NCBI GenBank assembly: GCA_030844895.1
Contig: JAUTDX010001479.1
Coordinates: forward strand, 1 to 64,000
Reading direction: 5' to 3'
Source: Ambrosia x helenae
Lineage: Eukaryota > Streptophyta > Magnoliopsida > Asterales > Asteraceae
Length of the DNA: 64,000 nt
Part shown: positions 12,310 to 23,500 of the stretch, one piece after another
Layout: each line of letters begins with the position of its first letter
Numbering within the stretch: position 1 is the first letter of the stretch
Notes under the pieces: model-generated
Told to the model about the DNA's origin: nothing
Databases searched by the model: none
The model's input: only the letters and a program-made list of their open reading frames with translations
Program-made: the position numbers and the translations under genes

Positions 12310-13510
12310 TAATAATAATATTGGGATATTATTATTTGCAGAGGAGTTGGGGAAGATGATTGAGTGATTACTTTGTGGGGAGGGAAACTTTAATAAAAAC
12401 AGAGTATAGATATTATTAATAATAAAATGAAATGTTAATAATAATGTGTGCTGAAAAAAAGAGACAGTGAAACAATATAAATTATATAAAAGCAGACATC
12501 TTTTAACGTTGGAGATATGTTTTCATTCACAGGAGAGATAGATTAGATGATGAGGAAGAGAGAGCACATGGACCATGTAGACTTTTTGACACCAACTTGT
12601 CTTCCGAATGGTACAAATTTGCTTATGCCTTACAAAGGTGCAAAGGGTAATTTTATAATAAAATAGCTTGTCTTGTTTAGTTGTTTAGTTGTTTTGTGTG
12701 TATACGGAGATGTGCGTGTTTAATACATAATCAATTTAAGGTTAAACACCGTTAAAACCTTGTACAGTGTTTAGTAAGTGTGATAGTAGTTAGTTAAAAC
12801 AAAGGATACAAGATAGATGTGTGAACTTTATACATAAAATTAATGTGTATTGAATGTTTCTATCTACATATTAAAATGTGTAAACAAGTTTGGTTTAGTT
12901 GAAAAGAAGTTGGTAAGGAATGATTATAAACTACAAAGTAATACTTGACTTTTAGTCAAAACAAACACTATAAAACGAGGATGAGATTAAAAAAAGTACG
13001 GATATTTTGTATTGTATAAACATTAAATAAAACATATGTATAGTTTAAATATGGATGTTTAGTTGGAATTCGGGGTAAAAATGAATAGAAGTTGGTCAAA
13101 AATAGGAGTTAAAGTGGTGGTATATCAAAAGAAGCCAAATGAGGAGTCATGATTTATATGCCTTTTAACTCCTCGGGAGTATAATATTTCTATTGCTTTT
13201 TCTTTTTGCATGTCTTTTGTTAATTCCAATAAACATGGTGGTGTAAAGACAATAATACATACATAGACAATAACAAAAGAAAAAGGTTATTTTAGTCATT
13301 TACAATTAAATACTTATTTTAGTCATTTACAATTGAATACTTGACAATTGAAAAAGGTTATTTTATTATAACTTATAAGTGGTTGTTGGTATAATGTTTT
13401 TTTACATTTCAATCAAAAATAGGCATTAACTAAAATTTAATAAACGTGTTTATTTAAATTTAAATTGTATTATAGACCAACGATAAGCATCACGGTAAAC
13501 ACCTTTCATT
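12310..13510. other. VQ gene upstream region, no gene seen
   Basis: This AT-rich sequence holds the presumed promoter of the leftward VQ gene. No exon or terminal-repeat element was identified. A short phrase (TTATTTTAGTCATTTACAATT) occurs twice near 13285 and 13315. Confidence 0.4.
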
Positions 13511-13628
13511 TTTTTAACGGCAAATCGCCTTATATACAGATATAAAGAGCCAGCAAGTGGTTGAGGGCACAAAAAGAGGAAAGAAAACAAACAACAACTA
13601 ACAGAGGCCCAAGCAAGCCAAACAAACA

Positions 13629-13841
13629 CTACAAACTAGCGGCTATATCAAAACTTAGCCAATTCTCCCAGGAAGGTTTCGGAATTCTGGACCACGTGCA
13701 AATCCACCCATACGCCTCCTCCTTGATCGATTCTACCACATCATTGATGGACATGGAGATGCTTTGAAAAACTTTTGCATAGCGCCACCACCATTTGGCC
13801 AGCATAGCGGTGTAAAAATCTTCGATACTTCCCATCCCAAT
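13629..13841 (-). pseudogene. LINE ORF2 C-terminal fragment
   Basis: The minus strand encodes SIEDFYTAMLAKWWWRYAK, the conserved segment after the reverse transcriptase domain of plant LINEs (compare SMLAKWWWRFK at 42690 in the LINE further right). It continues the reading RPKKLRGIG on the other side of the Cassandra element at 14573-14610, so the two pieces were one gene before that insertion. Confidence 0.8.
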
Positions 13842-14165
13842 TGTAACAGTACGGATTTCTGAGAAGATTAATATGGACCATTGTATGACACCCTAGGCAA
13901 ATCCCACATCGGCCGTGGCCAGGAGAGATCCTTGGTTCATAAGTAATCCAAAGCCTCTTAAATCACCAACGCGTTTTGGGCTTAATGTTAGTGGATGAGA
14001 GGAGAACTCCACAGTTAAGCGTGCTCAGGTGGGAGTAGTACTAGGATGGGTGACCTCCTGGGAAGTCTCCACCAGGGCAACCAAAAACAAATCCGTGAGC
14101 TCTGGATGGGCAACCCATCGGGGCAAAGCGGACAATATTGGTGGTGAGAGGGGCCGGATGTTACA
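13842..14165 (+). repeat. Cassandra 5' LTR
   Basis: This is the left 324-bp LTR, running from TGTAACAG to TGTTACA. It carries the 5S-like block at 14002-14067. It matches the right LTR at every position I compared. Confidence 0.93.
14002..14067 (+). other. 5S rRNA-like polymerase III control region in the 5' LTR
   Basis: The order GTTAAGCGTGCTC (A box), GTAGTACTAGGATGGG (intermediate element) and GTGACCTCCTGGGAAGTC (C box) is that of the internal promoter of plant 5S rRNA genes. It lies on the plus strand. The first part of the 5S gene is diverged, so this is a 5S-derived promoter rather than a ribosomal RNA gene. Confidence 0.92.
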
Positions 14166-14167
14166 AA

Positions 14168-14244
14168 TGGTATCAGAGCCACTCCTGTGCCGTTCGGGAT
14201 GGTGGGGCAAACCTCATCGAGGACGATGAGTCCCTAAGGGGGGG
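14168..14244 (+). other. Cassandra interior: primer-binding site and polypurine tract
   Basis: TGGTATCAGAGCC two bases after the left LTR is the standard plant primer site for initiator tRNA-Met. AAGGGGGGG just before the right LTR is the polypurine tract. The interior has no coding sequence. Confidence 0.9.
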
Positions 14245-14248
14245 TGAT

Positions 14249-14572
14249 TGTAACAGTACGGATTTCTGAGAAGATTAATATGGACCATTGTATGACACCC
14301 TAGGCAAATCCCACATCGGCCGTGGCCAGGAGAGATCCTTGGTTCATAAGTAATCCAAAGCCTCTTAAATCACCAACGCGTTTTGGGCTTAATGTTAGTG
14401 GATGAGAGGAGAACTCCACAGTTAAGCGTGCTCAGGTGGGAGTAGTACTAGGATGGGTGACCTCCTGGGAAGTCTCCACCAGGGCAACCAAAAACAAATC
14501 CGTGAGCTCTGGATGGGCAACCCATCGGGGCAAAGCGGACAATATTGGTGGTGAGAGGGGCCGGATGTTACA
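14249..14572 (+). repeat. Cassandra 3' LTR
   Basis: This is the right 324-bp LTR, same sequence as the left. Its 5S-like block is at 14409-14474. It is directly followed by the CCAAT target duplication and LINE sequence. Confidence 0.93.
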
Positions 14573-14896
14573 CCAATACCCCGTAGCTTCTTTGGTCTCA
14601 TCATTTTATCCCATCGAATCCACTGAACCTTCTTATGGTTACCCGAAAACCCCCAAACAAAATCCCGTCTTATCCTTCCAATTTTTTAATCACCCTTTAG
14701 GGGCAACGAAAATTGAAAGGTAGTAAGATGGCAAGCTACCCAACACTGCTTTGGCAAGCACCGCTCTCCCGACCAAGGAAAGGTGCCTCGCCTTCCAAGA
14801 GGACAACTTTTTGGAAAATTCTCCATGACCGGTAACCATTGTTTCTCCCTTTTCATGTTCGCGCCAATCGGAATTCCAAGATAGATGAACGGTAAG
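14573..14896 (-). pseudogene. LINE reverse transcriptase C-terminal fragment
   Basis: Read leftward, this encodes YLGIPIGANM-like sequence in shifted frames, then FSKKLSSWKARHLSLVGRAV and LPSYYLSIFVAP, the conserved block after the catalytic domain of plant LINEs. It then runs to VQWIRWDKMMRPKKLRGIG. It is cut on its right by the hAT MITE and on its left by Cassandra. Confidence 0.82.
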
Positions 14897-15551
14897 TAGG
14901 GCTGTGCAACGGTTCAGAACCGGACCGAACCGAACCAGACTGAACCGCGAACCGTTTATTCCAAAATATGAGAACTGGAACCGGAACCGATAATTACTAA
15001 ACGGATCGGTTCCAAAACCGGGTGAAACGGTTCTCATGAAACAGTTCTCGACGGGAACCGGTTGTCAATAAATTCTAAAATTAACATTAACAACTAAATA
15101 AAAAAATAAACAAAACAATGATTTTTCTTAAGAAAATTATCAACGGTTTGTGTTAACCATGGTTACTAAAAGTATAGCAGTTTACGTATCAAAATATGTT
15201 TTGTTCGTATCAGATCACTCTTTTTATACAATTAAACGGTCAGAACAAGCTGTGCTGACTGCTGACTATCACATAAGGCAATACTCTGCATTCCTACCAG
15301 GTAAAACAATTTGTAAGTGTTAAGAAATATAAAGAAGGAAACAACATATTCTATTTCAAACTAATAATAGAATATTTAAATATTTAATTTAATTCAAAAC
15401 GGTTCTTCACTGGACCCGTCGGTTATAACCGGTAACCGATTATGCCAAAATATGAGAACCGGAACCTATAACATTAATTCGGTTCGGTTCAAGCGGTTTC
15501 GAGTCGGTTTCACAGTTTTCGCTGTTCGAAACCGTTTATTGCTCACCCCTA
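14897..15551. mobile_element. hAT-type MITE in the LINE
   Basis: The ends are TAGGGCTGTGCAACGGTTC and, inverted, TAGGGGTGAGCAATAAACGG. The interior is rich in GAACCGG words near both ends and AT-rich in the middle. The flanking 8-mers ACGGTAAG (14889-14896) and ATGGCAAT (15552-15559) agree at five positions, as expected for an aged hAT target duplication. The LINE reading resumes across the insertion, which supports the limits. Confidence 0.75.
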
Positions 15552-15653
15552 ATGGCAATGTTCCAGCTTTGCAATTTAGGACATTCGCCAACTGACTCAC
15601 TCCGTACTATCCACACCAACCCAAAAAAAGATGGCTCTTTTGGTGGTTTATAC

Positions 15654-16329
15654 TCAGCCCAGACACGATACTGAACCATTTAAGTAAGCGACCAAGGCTT
15701 TTAACATTGAACTCGGACCACTCTCCAAAACCACATCGTCGGTGTAACAAAGGTGGGACAATATAGGCCCATTATTAGGCATCACAAACCCGTGGAATAA
15801 GCCAGAATCCACGGCTCTCTTCATGAACATCGAAAGGACTTCCATCGCGATAATGAAGAGAAACGGGGAAAGGGGGTCACCTTGTCTAAGAACCTCGAGT
15901 TTGGCAGTCGGCCAAGCCGTCATAAACTCATCACACACGAACACCCGGTCCAGTTTGCTACATTTAATTTCGGTGTGTATCCAAGATGTAAGTGAAGCGA
16001 CCCCCGGACATACGATATTCCAACCACCCCACCTGACTGAGAAAATTATTGAAGGCTGCCGCAGCAGTAGCGTCGAACCTGGAATTCAGCCTTTCCTCTT
16101 CCAATCTCACGTCATTAAAGTCTCCTAACGCCACCCACATCCCAACAAGTTGGAAATTAATACCAATAATCTTATCCCACAGATGCCTTCTATGGATAGC
16201 ATCATTCGGGGCGTGAATGTTTAGGATGTTAATCCTCACAGCCACACCCTTAATGTAGCAAGAAAATTCTTACTGCCGTCCCTGTTGAACTTAGCTTCAT
16301 TGATCCCCAGGATGACCCCTCTAATACTA
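15654..16329 (-). pseudogene. LINE endonuclease and reverse transcriptase fragment
   Basis: On the minus strand, 16329-15964 encodes endonuclease (INILNIHAPND, then WVALGDFNDVRLEEER and GGRFTYI). At about 15940 the endonuclease C-terminal region (VCDEFMTAW) passes in one open frame into reverse transcriptase (LRQGDPLSPFLFIIAMEVL). The motif normally YADD appears as YTDD (CYTDDVV). The region between these domains in intact LINEs, several hundred residues, is absent. Confidence 0.82.
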
Positions 16330-19309
16330 TGTAAGACCCTAACTCGTAATCACGCGATCAACGCCCAAATCATACGGGTTTGGACCTTACTTAAACCACT
16401 CCCGATTAAAACTTTGAATTTTATAATAAGTCAACCCATTAAGATCAAATACATGTTTGATTCACACAATTTTTTTTTTCATTTTAATAGTTAAAACATA
16501 CTCTAAGATGTTGCATTTTAACGGGAGTTCCTTAGATTATAATGCGGAAGCTTGATGAGTGATCGGGTGTGTTCGGCTCTTATCGCGACTTGATCCTTGC
16601 TCTGGGACTTCCTTCACTTGTTTACCTAGCACCATTTCACAAAGAATGGTTAGTGGGTTGTCAATGATACATTTAACTAGTACGGTAGTCGTTACACGTT
16701 GATACAGAACGAACCAGGCCAAACGGCCCTTTATCAGGAGAACAAACTGCTGCAACTGCGCAACAGCTGTTCGGATCACTTTTACCCCTTCTAAAACCCA
16801 AAATCCGACTTCGACTTTCAAATAAGAATTATTCTACGCTCCGAGAGCTTTCCAGGCATATAAAGAACACCTCCTAACGATTTTTCTACGATTTTATATG
16901 CAATTTTAAAGATCGCGCCGTCATGCTGTTCTCTGTGAGCGGCTCACAGCTTCTGATGTGAATTTGGTGATTTTTAAGCATGGAAGTCATGTTGCAACCG
17001 CATTTGATGATTCCCGAAGCCTAAGTATTGACTTGCCGACTAAATAAACCTTTGTTTGACTGAAATTATTGTCCGGTTCATGATGCTATGACCCGGTTCA
17101 TAGTTTTAAGTGTTTATGTCGATTTTCACCCAAATCGATCCCGTTAAGGGCTTGAATCAAACAAGACACTTTTGACTACTTAAATTGCATACCGTTTGAG
17201 TTGTCAAGTCATTAGACACTTGATCAACAAAAGCTTTTGTCCGATTTGTTTCATTATGACTTAGTTTCCTAGAATCAACCTTTTATTAATCCTTTAAATC
17301 CCCAAAATGCCCCTCATGGTCAAATCTTTCGATTTAGCCATTCGTGGCGAAATTTCTTGTTTCAAATCCAATGTTTTTGACTCAATGAATTGTTTAAAAA
17401 CCTCTAAGTCCTTCCGGACTTAGAGTTTCATCCTTTCTCAAGTTTTCACTTGTTTAGTAGATTCTAAGCGCGTTTGCGCGCATTAGATAGAGTTAGGGAG
17501 ATAACTTACTTGATTTGCACCCACGCTTCATGTGGGTAGTTTAATACTCTTGATTCCTTGCCCTAAGGTGTTTAATTAGCTACAGTCTTACCGGGTGGAC
17601 TTGACCATATCCATAACTTATGCTTAGCATCAAGCTTGTGTGCGCGAGTGCATGTACCTGCGTGCTTTCTAACTAGACACATTATTTTCTCAGAACTCAA
17701 ATGGTAAAACCTTGCCATTTGATCCGTGTAACCTCATAAATCTTAAAGCTTGGAATACAAGCATCAAGTGTTGGACTCAAATGGTGAGGTCTTCACCATT
17801 TGACCCGTTTAGACCTATAGTTCAAGATACTATATTACACAAGTTTTTACATATGGTTCAAGTGATACAACTTGACCCATTTAACATCATGCTTAACAAT
17901 TTCATTCAATTGATTCCATTTGAATTAAAACATCATTTTCCACATCTCATTATTGATTGACCCGTTTGATGAATTTCACCATTTGGTCACAACTCATTGT
18001 TTCAAATATATGTCATAAACCTTGTTTGTTATGAGTTCATGTGAGGCAACTCATTTAATACATTTCACCCCTCGGGGTTTACCTTTAATACATACATGAG
18101 ATTTATAACCAATATATACGACACTTAAGCCATGTTATAGACTACTAGTGTAAGTAAAACTTGTATTCATTCCCATTTACTTGCACTTTAGGCTCATATC
18201 CGCTTGACCTGTTTAGTTCGTTGATCCATTCCATCCAAGCTTGCACCTAGCTTGACAAGATCAACCTTCACTATACTCATAAGATTAGTTAAGTTAGTCA
18301 TCATATCCAATAACTAACACATCTCATGAGTTTATTCACATCATTATTTTGTTTTCCCAATTATCATTTGGCTAAACTTTTCATGTATGGTGTGATTCAT
18401 CTTTTAAACATGTGTTTCACGTTTTATATGCGGATAATTCCATGATTACCCAAATCAAGTTATCACCTCAATTTGCAAACAAGACTATTGAGGCATTTCA
18501 TCAAACACTTGGTGTGCACCCACCAAATTCACTTGATTTTCATGAGTTTAAGTTTATCCAAAATATAGCCATGTATCTAATTATTATCATAACAAGATAT
18601 TTATGCATTTTAACTAAATTTGATCATTATAACAACTCCTAAGAGTCACCAAAACTACTAACCATGTGTGGTTTCAACCTAGAGGTTAAAACCCCAATTT
18701 CATAAGTTAACATATTCATATGAACATAATCAAACACACATATTAAATGTGATTTGTAACCAAATTATACATGTTTAAGGCTCCCCAAGGCTAGGGCAAC
18801 CTATATTAACCATCAATTCCACATTTTTATAAAACCCTAGAACCATCATCTTCAATATACCATGGATTTGGATGATTTAAAAGGATCTAGAGTTACCTTA
18901 TGACGTTTAGAACACTAGATGATCATGAATTCCATCATGCATTTAGAAAAGCCATCGATTTTGGCATGATTTGGGGCTGAATTGGTGGAGGTTCTTGTGT
19001 GTGTGTTTTTGATGGTGTGAAGAACGATTTGAGTGTGTGTTATCACACATTTTCACTCTTAACCCCCATTCTATTCCAACTTTGCCTAGTTGTCAAGTTC
19101 AGTCCCTCCGGTTTAGTACAAGTAGGTGATCTTTACTAATTAAGTTAGTTCTCATAATGTTCCCATGTGTGTTTGCAATTTACGGGACTTGTCAATGTCT
19201 CGTTTTATTATCCGCAAAATATTCCTTTTTGATAGTGTGCTCAACATTGTATATATATTGATCCCACCTATTAGCGTAATTAAACGAAACGGGTTTTCAG
19301 GGTGTTACA
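16330..19309. mobile_element. solo LTR of about 2.98 kb, probably Ty3/gypsy
   Basis: The unit starts TGTAAGACCCT and ends AGGGTGTTACA, so it has TG...CA termini. It is flanked by TACTA at 16325-16329 and 19310-19314. No gag or pol reading frame, second LTR or internal primer site was found, which points to a single LTR left by recombination. LTRs of this size and TGTAAGACCC start occur in chromovirus-type gypsy elements such as the Tekay/Del group; that family assignment is from memory and tentative. Confidence 0.78.
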
Positions 19310-19742
19310 TACTAACCCCTGTAATAAAGTTAAGCCACTCATTGGTATCTTTAATCCCAGAGAATCTGACGAAACCAAAACGGTTCCCTGCACCATCTTT
19401 CTTTGAAGGCATGAAAGCATCCTCTAAGTTCTCAAAGTGTTGGAAAGCCTTCCACATCTTCTCTCCGATGCACCCAGGGGGCAGGTTGGATACGAAAAAG
19501 AAGGTTGCGTTGCAAAGTTTTTCAACCCTTACTTTTTTTTTTGCTTCTGACCGGATCCAATCTCCACCTCTATCTTGTCTCCTTGTCTTCAGCCTGTTCA
19601 CTTCTTCATCTTTCCTTCTCTTCAGGTCCTGGTAGTCGCTAGAGGTGGGCTGGTGTTGTTGCTGACTCTTGACTCTTCCTCTCCTCATCTTTTTATTATC
19701 CAACATAGATGTTACATCAAAGTCTTTGCATTTGTAATACAT
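19310..19742 (-). pseudogene. LINE ORF1 fragment with RRM domain
   Basis: An open frame of about 145 residues starts with a charged region (KKMRRGRVKSQQQ) and contains an RNA recognition motif. RNP2-like FFFVSNLP and RNP1-like GNRFGFVRF are both visible. Many plant LINEs carry such an RRM at the start of ORF1. The frame ends at the TACTA junction with the solo LTR, and on the far side the sequence is already endonuclease. Confidence 0.78.
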
Positions 19743-19749
19743 AGATTAT

Positions 19750-20400
19750 CCTTCCATATTATTATTTTTCAACTAAATAATACTTTTATATCTTTATTAT
19801 CATTATTTTTTTCCCTCTTCCACTCACAACCACTTTAAAAAAAATGTAAAAAATAAATGCAGAAAAATTGTGTTCCCCTGAATATAAGATGAATAGTATA
19901 TTCCCCATTTTCTCCACTCATAACCTAATCTAGCTAAAAGCTAATAACTGGTACAATGCCTTAAAGGTCACACAGTAGTTTTTAAACAATTTTTGCATCA
20001 TATCGGATCGTCATCCTAAAATAACCATGAAAGTTGTTTTCATGAATTGTCATAAAAGCAATTCTGTTATAGTTTGTCCTAAACGATATCTTATTTTAAT
20101 AATCATTTGCTAACAAAATTCCGCAGTGCCTTGTAATACATCGGTCCACTATTATGCACCTTAAACAATTTCCCATCTCTAATACATGATTTGGATAAAG
20201 TACAGATGAGATACGATCTTCATAGTCAAATATGCTTTCATGATGACAATTACCCGAATTACGAAGTTACCAATGTGCTACTGATGATCAAAACATATAA
20301 TACTAATCAAAACTTCATTGTTTATGTGGTACAATGAAGGCTAAGATTACTTATTACGCATTGTACGTTAACAAGGTTCCATGCTTTACACCAAAACTTG
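19750..20400. other. gene-free stretch before COX6B
   Basis: This AT-rich intergenic sequence lies between the LINE 5' end and the COX6B promoter. No exon or repeat termini were recognised. Confidence 0.4.
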
Positions 20401-20427
20401 ATAGGCTAAAATCTAAAATAAAAAGGC

Positions 20428-20457
20428 GGCCCAAACAATGGAAGCAAAAGTTGGGCC
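20428..20457 (+). promoter_or_regulatory. two site II (TGGGCC) elements of COX6B
   Basis: GGCCCA at 20428-20433 and TGGGCC at 20452-20457 are inverted copies of the site II core (TGGGCY). They lie 127-156 bp before the COX6B ATG. Site II elements are bound by TCP-type factors and are a known signature of plant nuclear genes for respiratory-chain subunits, which fits this gene. Activity is inferred. Confidence 0.6.
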
Positions 20458-20583
20458 ACATGAAGGATCGATCCAATATCAAGTTTTAAGAAAAGAAAAG
20501 AAAGAAAATAATATATCGACCCTTTTGTCTGCCGACTTTGTCGAGTTGAGTAACCTAATCTCGTCTCCTCTTCCTTCCTTCTA

Positions 20584-23500
20584 ATGGCTGAATCAGCTAA
20601 CAAATCTTTAACTCAGGTTTACATTTTTATCTTTTTTTATTTTTTAAATTTATTTAGCAGATTTAGTTTCTCATGTTTTGTGTTTGAAGTTATTATTCTG
20701 TTGGAGTTGAACTTGATTCGGATCTAAACTTGTGTGGATTATCTATAGCTAATAATAATAATAATAGGAAGCTGATGTAATCTGGCATTTGGTCTATAGA
20801 TCAACAGTTGCTTTTCTATAACTGGATTCCAAAATCATAACCTAAATATTAATATTGCTATTGCTATTGCTATTTCAATGATAAAGAAAATTGTGTTAGG
20901 AATTATTTTCGAGAAACATACAAGTAGATGGGAGGACTAGGTGCATTAGATGGTTAAAGCCAGTTGATTTGGGGTCCTAGACATCTCATTTGTATATCTT
21001 CTCTATATATATATGTATATATTAGTGGATATTTCATTTTCTAAATAGTAGATAAATACTGATGATGCTATATAATCACAAAGCCATGTTTTAGGCACAA
21101 TTTCATGTTGACTTTTTTTTAACCTATCCGGTGCTTTGTTAGTCATCACTTCTATTTTATGTTCTAGTTTTATTTCAGGTAGAAGTAAAGGGTTTATTTT
21201 TAGCAATTCAAACGGGGGTAGCGGCGCAGCTTGTTGCCCGTCTACTTGCTATTCTCATGTAATTTGTTATGGTTCCTTTTTTGTTTAATGGAAGATTACT
21301 TAGTTAGGAAAAAGTAATGGCTTTTAGAGGTGTTTATTTTCGTATCATTTTCCTTGTGATTTCAGTATAGTTTTCCTATTTTTCTGCGTGCTCATTGTTT
21401 TTGGACACATTTATTTTTAATTATTTTTTTATTGTTTCTCCTAGAGAAAGGTGTAAATACTCTGATTAGCGGAACTTTAGTAGCTTAGTTAGTTAGTTCT
21501 TAGTAGTCATGTATTATATTTAGTATTTTAGTTATCCATGAATTAGTATGTGAATTAGTGAAGGTTTAGGACTACTATTTTATAGTGTTTAGTGTCGTAG
21601 GGTTAGAAGTTTATCATGAGAATATTCTTAGACTAATAAGAGACCACTGTTTTTTGAGACACATCATCTTCATCTTTACTCAATCTTACCAATAGCAAAG
21701 CTATGGTAGGGTCTGAGGAGGGTAAGATTTAGACAACCTTATCTCCACCCTGTAGGAATAGATATGCTGCTTCTAGTGAGACCCCCGGCTCGATAGTAGT
21801 TTTGCATCAAACCTTGGACATAAGGCAATAACATTCAACAATCAGGACAAGCCCAATTGGTGCCTAGTGCCTACCCCTTTGTCTTTTGGCTATCCCCGCC
21901 ACCACATGATGCATGAATCATGATTAACCGTCCGCTGTCTCTAACGTTATTTTCACGAAGTAAAACAACGCTAAAATTAGTGAAATTTTACTCCCCCTTG
22001 TCTTTTGGCTATCCCCGCCACCACATGATGTGAGGTACATGAACTTTTAAGGTTCTTATGAAATTTAAGAATTTTCAAGTCTTGACAAGAAACGATTTAA
22101 GAATATTAGAATAATTTTAGTCCATTGTATAAACATACAGATATGTAAACAATCTCTGTAATTATTTTTATTGTAATTATTAAGAAAGTCAACTTACTCT
22201 CCATTTTTTAAAATTTTCGTGTAGGATTATCTGCTTAAGGATGTAGAAGAGAAGGTGAATGCAAGTACAGAATCTGAAGACAAGAGTGCCGACAAGAAGG
22301 CTGTTGATGCAGCTCCCGCACCACCTGCCACTACAAATCCGGTTGAGCCACCTGTCACCAATGTAGTCGTTGAAAGTGTCCCTGAATCAGTAGATGCTTC
22401 TGCTACTGAAGAAACTGTTGCAGCAACCGTCACATCTGATAATGATGTCACTGAGGCGCCGCCTGCTGCCACGGAAGAAAGCACTGAAAAAACCGATGAA
22501 GAAAATACTGTTGATGAAACACCTGAGATTAAGGTAAGTGTCATTGGACCAGAGTATTATTCACTAGTAGAGGTTGGTAATGTATCACAACAGGTTGGGC
22601 TTGTATCGTGAAACAGTTTTTGTTCAAAGTTATAATTTATATTTTTATAAATACTCCTTACGTCATAACTGTAAAAAAACAAAAAAACACAAGCTAAGAT
22701 ATGCACAATTTATCTGGACTTAAATTACGAGAATGTTAACTATACCCTTCATGCGGTCAAGATATGAGTTGACTTGTTAAAGTTGCAAACTTTTATAATA
22801 ATGGTGAAAAAGTGAAATCAGTAACATGTAACTGTCCATTATAAAAGTGGACGGATATGTTGGGACAAATAAAAATGGTAATTTGGACAATAAATTTGCG
22901 ATGGAGGGAGTGTTCAATTTTACGAATATAATTACACCTTTTGTCATGGATAATCTAATATACTGTATTTGGGATGCATGTATTAAAAATAAAATAGAAA
23001 ATACACTTCGATTTCTAATAGATTTGATTCATTTATAAGAAAATGGGTCGAAATTGTCACTCTTTTTACTTATTTATGTTTTGCGTACTCTTTAAGCCGA
23101 TGCTGGTTTCATAAAACATAATGTTATACTTTTAAGAGGATGTATATGAAATTAATCTTTGATGATAAACTTAAAAACATATGATCTAACTTAAAATTTG
23201 AAAGTATGTTTCTAAAAATAGACGGCTGTTTTTTTTTCTTACAGCTAGAAACGGCACCTGGAGATTATCGATTTCCAACTACAAATCAAAGCCGACACTG
23301 CTTTACCAGATACGTTGAGTACCACAGGTGAGCCTTTTTAACCTTTCTCATTGGCGTGTTCAATATAGAATCAATTTTTAGTTAGAAAACAACGAGAACC
23401 ACATAGGTACTTGTATAGTTGTATGTATTGTATGAAAGATACTCACATAGTTACATGTAATGGGAGGGCGAAGAGACATGGTTAAAAAACCGTTGTATGT

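Larger units (their letters stand above)
13842..14572 (+). mobile_element. Cassandra TRIM retrotransposon, complete, LTRs identical by eye
   Basis: Two direct repeats of 324 bp (13842-14165 and 14249-14572) flank an 83-bp interior. Each LTR begins TGTAACAG, ends TGTTACA and contains a 5S rRNA-like segment with polymerase III control boxes. The interior opens with TGGTATCAGAGCC (14168-14180), the primer site for initiator methionine tRNA, and closes with a purine run AAGGGGGGG (14236-14244). The insertion is flanked by CCAAT on both sides (13837-13841 and 14573-14577). These features together define Cassandra, a non-coding element mobilised by proteins from other retrotransposons. I saw no difference between the LTRs by eye, so the insertion should be very young. 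Confidence 0.95.
13511..19745 (-). mobile_element. degenerate LINE (non-LTR retrotransposon) broken by three later insertions
   Basis: Read on the minus strand from 19742 downwards, the LINE shows an RRM-bearing ORF1 start (19310-19742), an endonuclease part (15964-16329), a reverse transcriptase part (15654-15963) and C-terminal pieces (14573-14896 and 13629-13841). Its 3' end is near 13511 with a short A-run. It is split by a solo LTR (16330-19309), a hAT MITE (14897-15551) and a Cassandra element (13842-14572), each joined back by a target duplication. Large internal stretches are missing as well: ORF1 passes almost directly into endonuclease, and endonuclease passes into reverse transcriptase. 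It cannot be active. Confidence 0.88.

Noticed and set aside
14029..14229. Open frames over the 5S-like LTRs
   Set aside because: The same peptide appears in both LTRs because the LTRs are identical; it is translation of a 5S-derived non-coding region.
14002..14474. Two genuine 5S rRNA genes
   Set aside because: Only the control-region half of 5S is conserved, and both copies are inside LTRs with primer site and target duplication, which identifies Cassandra.
22227..22544. Open frame on the minus strand opposite COX6B exon 2
   Set aside because: It is the antisense shadow of the acidic COX6B exon.
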